Below are positions 1-5,280 of a stretch of 9,327 nt of DNA, in pieces. The notes beneath the pieces are model-generated. The model was not told the DNA's origin and searched no databases. It saw only the letters and a program-made list of their open reading frames with translations. The stretch covers positions 1-9,327 of the forward strand of contig QMME01000140.1 in NCBI GenBank assembly GCA_003647095.1, read 5' to 3'. The position numbers were made by a program, and so were the translations under genes. The stretch is from Deltaproteobacteria bacterium (lineage in GTDB: Bacteria > Myxococcota > B64-G9). Every line of letters starts with the position of its first letter. Positions within the stretch are counted from its first letter, which is position 1.

Positions 1-2
1 AG

Positions 3-56
3 GTGCTGGAACGTTTCCGGGAGAAGCTGAAAAGACGGCCGGCCGACGGCGACTAG
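3..56 (+). CDS. 3' end of an upstream gene (partial, unknown product)
   Basis: Frame 3 is open from the window edge and ends at TAG (54-56). It gives the 17 residues VLERFREKLKRRPADGD, a basic, helix-like tail of the sort that often ends a soluble protein. The other two forward frames do not give a plausible gene end: frame 1 stops at 28-30, and frame 2 runs on without a clear product. Nothing about function can be read from so short a piece. It lies on the same strand as the peptide-biosynthesis operon, about 115 bases upstream of the first gene there, with a promoter-like region between. It is therefore probably a separate transcription unit. Confidence 0.4.
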   Translation: MLERFREKLKRRPADGD

Positions 57-100
57 ACGCCTGGATCGACGCACCTGCCTGCCTACGTGAACCGGCCCGG

Positions 101-139
101 TGCACCATGGTTGCACTATGCCAAAATGAATAGTAATAT
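101..139 (+). promoter_or_regulatory. Candidate sigma-70-type promoter with an operator-like dyad ahead of the RiPP operon
   Basis: A TTGCAC hexamer (111-116) and a TAATAT hexamer (134-139) are separated by exactly 17 bases, the ideal spacing for a housekeeping promoter. The matches to consensus are moderate (3/6 and 4/6). The stretch at about 117-147 is strikingly AT-rich against its GC-rich surroundings, which is the stronger argument. A near-palindrome, GTGCA-CCATGG-T-TGCAC (100-116), overlaps the -35 box and could bind a regulator. Transcription would start near 146, leaving a leader of about 26 nt before the PqqD-like gene. The assignment is inference from pattern only. Confidence 0.45.
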
Positions 140-171
140 TGTACATGTGATGGGGGCAGGCAGGATGGCAC

Positions 172-486
172 ATGAGGTTGGCAGAGACGGCACGCGTGAT
201 CAAGGCGCTGCAGGTCGTCGCCAGGACCATTGACGACGAGCTGCTGCTGGTTCCCATCGGTTCTTCCTCCCCGTCCGAAAAAAACGACAAGATCTCCATA
301 GTGTTGCTCAACAAGACCGCTGCCGCCGTCTGGCAGGCCCTCGACGGCAAGCGTACGGCGGCACAGATAGCAAGCCTGCTGGTCGAGCGTTTCCTGGTTG
401 ACGAGAGGACTGCGCGTGACGACACGCTTTCCTGCCTGGATGATTTCCTCGAGATCGGTCTGGTCAAGGAGGCAGGTCGGCAATGA
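172..486 (+). CDS. PqqD-like RiPP recognition element protein
   Basis: This 104-residue protein is a PqqD-family peptide-binding domain (RiPP recognition element), which binds the leader of a ribosomally made peptide and presents it to a modifying enzyme. The family signature covers residues 43-98: VLLNKTAAAVWQALDGKRTA, then a helical stretch with RTARDDTLSCLDDFLEIGLV, matching the usual 'LN.ta..iW..ldG..t...i...l...D...fl..L...gLi' pattern. The N-terminal part (about 10-30) fits the three-strand sheet of the fold. ATG 172 is the only start: an in-frame TGA lies at 148-150, and AGGA (162-165) sits 6 bases upstream. The stop overlaps the next start (ATGA, 483-486), which implies translational coupling to the radical SAM enzyme, its expected partner. 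It is a stand-alone domain, not fused to the maturase. PqqD itself is unlikely because no other pqq genes are present. Confidence 0.88.
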   Translation: MRLAETARVIKALQVVARTIDDELLLVPIGSSSPSEKNDKISIVLLNKTAAAVWQALDGKRTAAQIASLLVERFLVDERTARDDTLSCLDDFLEIGLVKEAGRQ

Positions 487-1523
487 CCCTGCAACGGCGG
501 GAAATGGACTGGCTGCACCGGAAGCTGTTGGCCCGCCGGCAGGGCCGGGCACCGCTTTCCGGTACCCTGGAGTTGACCCGCCGCTGCAACTTCTCCTGCC
601 GGCACTGTTACCTGCGCGGGACGCCCGGGCCCGGACGGGAACTCGACACCGGCCAGGTGCTCCACCTGCTCGACCAGCTGGCCGACGCCGGCTGTCTCTA
701 CCTGGGACTCAGCGGCGGGGAGCCCTTCCTGCGCCGCGACATGTCACGTATTGTATGGCACGCCGTGTCCGCGGGAATGCTCGTCACCGTGCAGACCAAC
801 GGGAGCCTCATAGACGACGGGCTGGCCGACGCCCTGGCCCGTCGCCCGCCCCGGCGCATCGACATCTCTCTTTACGGTTACAGCGAAGACACCTACCGGC
901 AGGTCACCGGGGTGGCTGGCATGCGCAACCGCGTTTTTCAAGCCATCGACAGGCTCCGGCAACGCGGCCTCCAGGTGAGGCTGAACGTGCCCCTGCTGGT
1001 CCCGCTGGCCGGCGAGCTGTCCCGGCTGAACGATTTCGCCGCCGCCAGGGACATCCCCCTGCGGATCGAATCCACCATCGATCCCACGCTGGGTGGAGAT
1101 CGCAAACCCTGTCGCCTGCGCCTGCCCGCGGATCGGGCCGCGGCGCTGGAGGCGAGCCTGTCCACCTACCACGCCGGCGACGACAGGGGGGATTCCGACC
1201 GACGCTCCGGCTGCCAGGCGGGAAGGCAGGGCTTCTACATCGACGCCGCCGGTGGCCTGCGGCCCTGTGTCCACCTGATCGAGCCGCGCCGGGACGTACT
1301 CGCAGAAGGCTTTTCCGCGGCCTGGCGGCGGCTGGAGGGGTTCTCTCCGCCCCGCCTGGACTCGGCGGCCTGCGGCGACTGCGCCCACGCCCAGTTGTGC
1401 AGCGCCTGCCCGCTGATGGCTCGCGGCGAGGATGCTCCCGGCCCGGGTTCGTTCTACTGCCGGTTGGCCCGGGAACGCTCCCGGCTGCGGCGACACCACC
1501 AGCAGGAGGTCGGAGCCGCATGA
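483..1523 (+). CDS. Radical SAM/SPASM peptide maturase
   Basis: This 346-residue enzyme has the radical SAM [4Fe-4S] motif CNFSCRHC (Cys35, 39, 42; CX3CX2C) and the SAM-binding GGEP motif (78-81) in a TIM-barrel N-terminal half. The C-terminal half is a SPASM domain with auxiliary cluster ligands: Cys244 in CQAG, Cys262 in LRPC, then Cys297-x2-Cys300-x5-Cys306-x2-Cys309, and Cys326. Such enzymes (PqqE, AlbA, mycofactocin MftC and relatives) make thioether, carbon-carbon or other crosslinks in peptides, using a PqqD partner. ATG 483 overlaps the stop of the PqqD-like gene, and a strong AAGGAGG lies at 466-472. The end overlaps the start of a 59-residue peptide gene, its probable substrate. The exact chemistry cannot be read from the sequence. 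All key cysteines are present, so the enzyme looks intact. Class assignment is firm; substrate assignment rests on neighbourhood. Confidence 0.93.
   Translation: MTLQRREMDWLHRKLLARRQGRAPLSGTLELTRRCNFSCRHCYLRGTPGPGRELDTGQVLHLLDQLADAGCLYLGLSGGEPFLRRDMSRIVWHAVSAGMLVTVQTNGSLIDDGLADALARRPPRRIDISLYGYSEDTYRQVTGVAGMRNRVFQAIDRLRQRGLQVRLNVPLLVPLAGELSRLNDFAAARDIPLRIESTIDPTLGGDRKPCRLRLPADRAAALEASLSTYHAGDDRGDSDRRSGCQAGRQGFYIDAAGGLRPCVHLIEPRRDVLAEGFSAAWRRLEGFSPPRLDSAACGDCAHAQLCSACPLMARGEDAPGPGSFYCRLARERSRLRRHHQQEVGAA
1504..1510 (+). promoter_or_regulatory. Strong ribosome binding site for the precursor peptide gene
   Basis: AGGAGGT lies inside the last codons of the radical SAM gene, 9 bases before ATG 1520. 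It decides the start of the short peptide gene and gives it initiation signals of its own in addition to coupling with the overlapping TGA. The kinase and peptidase genes downstream lack an equally good Shine-Dalgarno, so the peptide may be the best-translated of the last three genes. Confidence 0.7.
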
Positions 1524-1699
1524 AACACGACCGCACCAGCCCGCCCTCCAGCCGGGCCCACGAAAAAAGAACCCCGGAACGTGAACCCTACCAGCCGCCA
1601 CGGGTCAGGGTGATCGAGATCGGAACCCAAGAGGCCCTGATGGGCATCTGCAAGGCCGCGGGCAGTCCCTGCATGGCCATAGCGGCTCCGGGCAGTTGA
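1520..1699 (+). CDS. Probable RiPP precursor peptide (59 aa, two-Cys core, C-terminal Ser)
   Basis: This is a small gene between the maturase and the kinase, overlapping both (ATGA at 1520-1523, TTGA at 1696-1699). Residues 1-23 are charged, Pro-rich and low in complexity (MKHDRTSPPSSRAHEKRTPE...). Residues 24-41 look like a leader: YQPPRVRVIEIGTQEALM, with a YxxP motif (Tyr24-Pro27) as in leaders bound by PqqD-like domains of lasso clusters. The end, CKAAGSPCMAIAAPGS (44-59), is a small-residue-rich core with Cys44 and Cys51 and a C-terminal Ser59. A strong AGGAGGT at 1504-1510 fixes ATG 1520 as the start. The same frame is open far upstream (from 398), so automated calling may fuse it to a spurious 433-residue protein or miss it. 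Possible modifications are thioether or other radical crosslinks at the Cys region and phosphorylation of Ser59. I do not recognise the family by name; the precursor role is inferred from size, layout and neighbours. Confidence 0.8.
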   Translation: MKHDRTSPPSSRAHEKRTPEREPYQPPRVRVIEIGTQEALMGICKAAGSPCMAIAAPGS

Positions 1700-2571
1700 C
1701 CACCGCCATCTCCATAGGTCCGCTGAAGCTCGAGCTTCGGGAAAGCGACAGGCTGCCGCCGCTCCTGCATCCCTTCGAGGTGGAGCCGGGCGAGCGGTCC
1801 GTGACCTGCCTCTGCCGGCGGGGTCCGGTGCAGCCGGCGCAACCGGAACTGATTACGCTCGATTCGGGAGGTATCTGGTGCCTGGAGCGGCATCCCCGGG
1901 GCGAGAGGCTGCTGCTGCGCCGCGGCGGCCCGGGGGGCCGGGCCTACCAGCAGCTGCTGCTGCCGGCCGACGGCGGGCCGGCCGAGGCCAGGATCGATCC
2001 CCGGCTGCTGGGCCCGGAGCAGCCCGGGAACGACTTCGCCCTGCGCGAGCCGCTGCTCGAACTGTGGGCCTGCCGGTTGCTGGCCGAGCGCTCCGCCCTG
2101 CTGCTGCACGCGGCGGCGGTTCGTTTCGGCAGAGAGCTGTGGCTGTTCGCCGGCCAGTCGGGAGCCGGCAAGAGCACCATCTGTCGCCTGCTCGACCGCG
2201 CCGGGGTGGGACGAGTGCTGTGCGACGACCGGGTGATCGTACAGCCGCGGCCGGACGGCTGGTGGGCCTGGTCCACTCCCTGGCACGGCGAGGCCCGCTT
2301 CTCGCGTCCCGGCCAGGGACGGCTGGCACGCATCTTCTTCCTGCAAAAGTCCCCGAGCTGCCTGGTAACCGACCTGCCCTTCGCAGAGGGCCTGGTCCGC
2401 CTGCTGGGTTGCGTGTTTTCCCTGGAATGGTCGGCAGGCAGAATCGAGCGGATCATGGACCGGGGCACGCACCTGCTGCGGCAGGTCGCCGCGCAGCTGC
2501 TGAGCTTCACCCCGGACGAGGCGCTGGTGCAACTGCTGCGTCAAGACGCCGGAAAACGGGTGGACCGATGA
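1696..2571 (+). CDS. HPr-kinase-like ATPase (RiPP-associated, HprK-related)
   Basis: This 291-residue protein carries a P-loop GQSGAGKS (153-160), preceded by LLLHAAAVRF, the usual strand-helix entry of HPr-kinase-like proteins. The acidic pair VLCDDRVIV (Asp177-Asp178) and STPWHGE (193-199) follow, as in the HprK/pckA-fold kinases found in RiPP clusters. The N-terminal 130 residues do not resemble the HprK N-domain, and there is no PTS context, so control of carbon metabolism is unlikely. In paeninodin-type lasso clusters a homologous kinase phosphorylates the precursor's C-terminal Ser. The precursor immediately upstream here also ends in Ser, so the same role is proposed by inference. The start is TTG 1696, overlapping the precursor stop; the first in-frame GTG (1780) would remove 28 residues. 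No strong Shine-Dalgarno is seen, so coupling is likely. The end overlaps the peptidase start. Confidence 0.82.
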   Translation: MTTAISIGPLKLELRESDRLPPLLHPFEVEPGERSVTCLCRRGPVQPAQPELITLDSGGIWCLERHPRGERLLLRRGGPGGRAYQQLLLPADGGPAEARIDPRLLGPEQPGNDFALREPLLELWACRLLAERSALLLHAAAVRFGRELWLFAGQSGAGKSTICRLLDRAGVGRVLCDDRVIVQPRPDGWWAWSTPWHGEARFSRPGQGRLARIFFLQKSPSCLVTDLPFAEGLVRLLGCVFSLEWSAGRIERIMDRGTHLLRQVAAQLLSFTPDEALVQLLRQDAGKRVDR

Positions 2572-2948
2572 GGCTCGACCGGCTGCCGGCAGAGGAACTG
2601 TTCGAGCTGGCCCGGGAGGTCACCGGCCGGGGCGGGCGACTGCGCCTGCGGGTCAGCGGCCACAGCATGACACCAGCCATATTTCCCGGCGAGCGAGTGG
2701 TGCTGGCTCCCCTGGCCGATGCCGGGCCGCGGGTGGGCGATATCGTCCTGGCCCGAACTCCGCAAGGAGTAATGCTCCACCGCGTCTGGCAACGGGTACC
2801 GCAACTGGTGTTGCGGGGAGACAATCCTTCGTCCGGCTCCTGCAGCGTGGCCCTCGAACAGGTCGCCTGCCGGGTGGAGAGCGTGGTGCCCGGCCCCTGG
2901 GGGCGGCTGCGTCGCCTTTTTTCCCGATGGCTGGCGGGCACTCGGTAA
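2568..2948 (+). CDS. Soluble S24/S26-family peptidase, likely RiPP leader protease
   Basis: This 126-residue protein is built like the catalytic core of signal peptidase I. Box B is SGHSMTPAIFPGERV with nucleophile Ser33; GDIVLA (57-62) is followed by VMLHRVW with His71 where bacterial signal peptidases and LexA carry Lys; LRGDN (82-86) is the conserved Gly-Asp box. A Ser/His dyad is typical of the Sec11/SipW-like branch. There is no N-terminal membrane anchor, so it probably acts in the cytosol, unlike true signal peptidases. Short proteins of this kind recur in peptide-biosynthesis clusters, where leader cleavage is the likely role; this is inference here. The ATG overlaps the kinase stop (ATGA, 2568-2571) without a strong Shine-Dalgarno, consistent with translational coupling. 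It is the last gene of the overlapping train, followed by a 110-base gap. Confidence 0.82.
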   Translation: MRLDRLPAEELFELAREVTGRGGRLRLRVSGHSMTPAIFPGERVVLAPLADAGPRVGDIVLARTPQGVMLHRVWQRVPQLVLRGDNPSSGSCSVALEQVACRVESVVPGPWGRLRRLFSRWLAGTR

Positions 2949-2956
2949 TAACCTCC

Positions 2957-2982
2957 GGGCGACCCCGCCGTTGGCGGTGCCC
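2957..2982 (+). other. Intergenic hairpin after the RiPP operon
   Basis: Two nested stems are possible: CCGCC/GGCGG (2965-2969 with 2973-2977) around a three-base loop, and an outer GGGC/GCCC pair (2957-2960 with 2979-2982). No T-tract follows, so it is not a canonical intrinsic terminator. It could slow polymerase or protect the mRNA end. It lies between the S26-like peptidase and the cysteine peptidase lipoprotein genes. Confidence 0.3.
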
Positions 2983-3058
2983 TGGCGAAGAAACTCTCTT
3001 GTCTGGGCCGGGCAGTTGGTGTAGCAGGAATACAGCAACCACACCCAAGGAGGTATCC

Positions 3059-4429
3059 ATGAAACTCGGCCTTCAACTCGCCTTCCTGCTGGCCACGGCC
3101 ACTTTTGCCTGCAACCCGTCACCCGTCTCCCGGCAAACCGGCGACACCGGGGGCACCCCCTCCGGGCCACGGGTGGTGAAAATAGCCCCCGCCGACCTGC
3201 CGGCCGGCGGTCAGGCCATCGACACCCGTTACCGGCCCCGGGTGCGCGACCAGGCGCTCGAGGACATCAGGCAGCGTGACCGGAAGTGGCAGGACGAACA
3301 GGATGCCGAGACGGCGGCCATTCGCAAGCGCCAGGCCGAACGCAAGGAGCGGGAGCGCCGGGAGGAAAGGGAGTTGGTCAGCTCCCTGCCCGAGTCGGAA
3401 CGCCCCACCAGCGTCGAGCAGTTCCAGCAGATCCCCCACCTGCCGCCGGTTCGCCAGTACTACACCGGCACCTGCTGGTCGTTTTCCACCACCTCCTTCA
3501 TGGAATCGGAGGTGATCAGGAAAACGTCCCGCAAGATCAAGCTGGCGGAGATGTCCACCGTCTACTACGAGTACCTGGCCAAGGCCGCCCGTTACCTCGA
3601 CGAGCGCGGCGATTCGCTGTTCGCCGAGGGTTCGGAGTCGAACGCGCTCACCCGCATCTGGCGCGAGCACGGCGCCTGGCCGCTTTCCGCCTATCCCGGC
3701 TTCACCGGCCCCGATCCCCGCCACGATCACCTGCGCATGTTCCGGGAGATGAAGGCCCTGCTCGAGGCCCTGGCCGGCAAGAACCTCTGGGACCGGGAGT
3801 CCGGCCTGCACATGCTGCAGGTGATTCTCGATCGCCACCTGGGCCCTCCTCCGCAACAGTTCGAGTACCAGGGCCAGAGCTACACCCCCCGGCAGTTCAT
3901 GCAGCAGGTGCTGCACATCGACCCCGACGAATACGTGGGCTTCGTCTCGACGTTGTCGGAGCCCTTCTACCGGACCGTGGAGTTCAAGGTACCCGACAAC
4001 TGGTGGCACGACAGCAGCTACCACAACCTGCCGCTCGACGAGTTCTACCAGGGCCTCAAGGAGGCCGTCACCAAGGGCTACGGCGTGATCGTGGGCGTGG
4101 ACGTGTCGGAACCGGGAAAGGACCCGGAACACGACACCCTGTTCGTACCCCCCTACGACATTCCCGGCGATCACATCGACCAGCTGGCCCGCGAGTACCG
4201 CCTGGCGCACCACGTCACCACCGACGATCACGGGGTGCACGTGGTGGGATACACCCGCCATGCCGGCCACGACTGGTTCCTGTTCAAGGACTCGGGCAGC
4301 TCCGCCCAGCGAGGTTCCCACCGGGGTTACTACTTCATGCGTGACGACTACGTCCGTCTCAAGGTACTCAGCTTCATGGTGCACCGCGACGCCGTTGTCG
4401 ATCTGCTGGCCAGGTTCAAACGAGGCTGA
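3059..4429 (+). CDS. Papain/bleomycin hydrolase-like (C1 family) cysteine peptidase, probable lipoprotein
   Basis: This 456-residue protein starts at ATG 3059, 5 bases after a perfect AAGGAGG (3047-3053). An N-terminal hydrophobic stretch ends at TFAC (Cys18), a slightly off-consensus lipobox. Residues about 62-108 are very rich in Arg, Glu and Lys and should form a long charged helix or coiled coil. The peptidase domain follows: oxyanion Gln133 and Cys139 in RQYYTGTCWSFST, and His391 in DHGVHVVGY. The third residue is Asp411 in FKDSGSS, where papain has Asn (KNSWG), and the following Trp is absent. The Cys-to-His distance of about 250 residues is closer to bleomycin hydrolase (C1B) than to papain. 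It probably acts on peptides or proteins in the cell envelope. It follows the RiPP operon by 110 bases on the same strand with its own strong ribosome binding site; a role in that pathway is possible but not shown. Confidence 0.82.
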   Translation: MKLGLQLAFLLATATFACNPSPVSRQTGDTGGTPSGPRVVKIAPADLPAGGQAIDTRYRPRVRDQALEDIRQRDRKWQDEQDAETAAIRKRQAERKERERREERELVSSLPESERPTSVEQFQQIPHLPPVRQYYTGTCWSFSTTSFMESEVIRKTSRKIKLAEMSTVYYEYLAKAARYLDERGDSLFAEGSESNALTRIWREHGAWPLSAYPGFTGPDPRHDHLRMFREMKALLEALAGKNLWDRESGLHMLQVILDRHLGPPPQQFEYQGQSYTPRQFMQQVLHIDPDEYVGFVSTLSEPFYRTVEFKVPDNWWHDSSYHNLPLDEFYQGLKEAVTKGYGVIVGVDVSEPGKDPEHDTLFVPPYDIPGDHIDQLAREYRLAHHVTTDDHGVHVVGYTRHAGHDWFLFKDSGSSAQRGSHRGYYFMRDDYVRLKVLSFMVHRDAVVDLLARFKRG

Positions 4430-4444
4430 GAAAACGTTACCGGT

Positions 4445-5134
4445 CTATTCCCCCAGTGCCCGGTCCAGGGCGCGGGGGTTGTAGCCGCGGATGATGGTGC
4501 CGCCGACGTCGATGACCGGCACTCCGCGAGAGCCGCCGGACTTGCGCAGCATCTCCTCGAGCGCATCCCGGGAACGTCCCACGTCCTTTACCGTGAATTT
4601 CACCCCGCGCCGCTCGAGGTAGCGGCGGGCCTTCTTGCAGTAGGGGCACCAGGAGGTCGAGTAGAGCACGACGGGACCGCCGCGGGCGCCGGAGGCCGGC
4701 TGCCGCTTGTCGTCCCGGCGATACTTGTCGGCGTCGACATGGTACTTCTCGAGGAGATCGTCAACCGGGCTGGCCTGGTAGATGGCATAGGAGCCGCCCA
4801 GGGGGTGATGGGCCCGCCGGCGGTACTTGCGGGGCACCTTGCTGATGTCGTCGACGTAATTGACCACTCCCCGGTCATCGGTGTACTTGTACACCCCCAT
4901 CATGGGCCGGGGCCGGTGCATGCGGATGGTGCCTGCGCTGCCTTCCGCCACCTCGCCTTCATCTTCCGCCGCCGGCCCTGCCCTTTCGGGCTGCCGGTAG
5001 CCACTGGCGGTGATGGTCTCCTCCCCGTCGTCGAAGTAGTCGGAGATCTCGTCGCAGGCAACCAGGCAGGCCAACCCCAGCACCAGGACCGGCCAGTGAA
5101 CCCCGCTCCAGAACGGTTGCGCTCTCCCGGGCAT
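4445..5134 (-). CDS. Lipoprotein with DUF4124-like segment and glutaredoxin domain
   Basis: This 229-residue protein has a signal peptide ending in LVAC (lipobox; Cys27), so it should be anchored to the envelope. An acidic linker (28-68) follows. Residues about 80-106, GVYKYTDDRGVVNYVDDI and beyond, resemble DUF4124, a small beta module often found at the start of secreted proteins. Residues 155-229 form a glutaredoxin/thioredoxin-like fold: VVLYSTSWCPYCKKARRYL with the CPYC active site (163-166), the cis-Pro loop SRGVPVIDV (202-210), and a final helix. Its likely role is dithiol-disulfide exchange in the periplasm, with unknown substrates. GGGAGG ends 6 bases before the ATG, fixing the start. 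It converges with the cysteine peptidase gene with only 15 bases between stops, and diverges from the next lipoprotein. Domain calls are by motif. Confidence 0.82.
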   Translation of the reverse strand: MPGRAQPFWSGVHWPVLVLGLACLVACDEISDYFDDGEETITASGYRQPERAGPAAEDEGEVAEGSAGTIRMHRPRPMMGVYKYTDDRGVVNYVDDISKVPRKYRRRAHHPLGGSYAIYQASPVDDLLEKYHVDADKYRRDDKRQPASGARGGPVVLYSTSWCPYCKKARRYLERRGVKFTVKDVGRSRDALEEMLRKSGGSRGVPVIDVGGTIIRGYNPRALDRALGE

Positions 5135-5153
5135 CTTCTTCCTCCCGGATTCC

Positions 5154-5159
5154 CTTATA
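5154..5159 (-). promoter_or_regulatory. Candidate -10 element for the glutaredoxin lipoprotein
   Basis: On the minus strand the hexamer reads TATAAG (5/6 to TATAAT). It lies about 12 bases ahead of the Shine-Dalgarno region at 5141-5146, in the 146-base divergent spacer. The -35 position (TGGCTT at 5177-5182, 17 bases away) matches poorly. A short leader would result. Confidence 0.35.
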
Positions 5160-5250
5160 CCCCGGAGAGCGGGGGGAAGCCAGTGCGGGGTGGGAGATCC
5201 CGGCCACGATCACCGGCTTGAGATCGGCGTCGTTTCCTGACAACATGAAG

Positions 5251-5256
5251 TATCAT
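5251..5256 (+). promoter_or_regulatory. Candidate -10 element for the acidic-linker lipoprotein
   Basis: TATCAT matches the -10 consensus at 5 of 6 positions. It lies 30 bases before ATG 5281 in a locally AT-richer stretch of the divergent spacer. No good -35 hexamer is found at 16-18 bases upstream, so this is tentative. Confidence 0.3.
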
Positions 5257-5280
5257 TGGCCACAGCTGGAGGAGCACTGC

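Noticed and set aside
145..150. ATGTGA start-stop pair ahead of the PqqD-like gene
   Set aside because: It has no ribosome binding site and lies at the predicted transcription start, so a regulatory role is not supported.
398..1519. Long open frame on + upstream of and in frame with the precursor peptide
   Set aside because: It overlaps most of the radical SAM gene in another frame, is Pro/Arg/Gly-rich, and has no domain. Only its last 59 residues, behind their own ribosome binding site, look real.
744..1601. 285-residue open frame on the minus strand
   Set aside because: Antisense shadow of the radical SAM gene in high-GC DNA; no recognisable domain and composition typical of a shadow.
1696..2571. 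True HPr kinase/phosphorylase of the PTS
   Set aside because: The N-terminal domain does not match, no HPr or PTS gene is near, and it lies in a peptide-biosynthesis operon.
2999..3027. TTGTCT...TAGCAG as a promoter for the C1-family peptidase gene
   Set aside because: Spacing is 17 bases but the -10 is poor and there is no AT-rich region, so it is not listed as a feature.
3119..4384. 421-residue open frame on the minus strand
   Set aside because: Antisense to the C1-family peptidase gene, which has a Shine-Dalgarno, signal peptide and catalytic motifs; the antisense frame has none.
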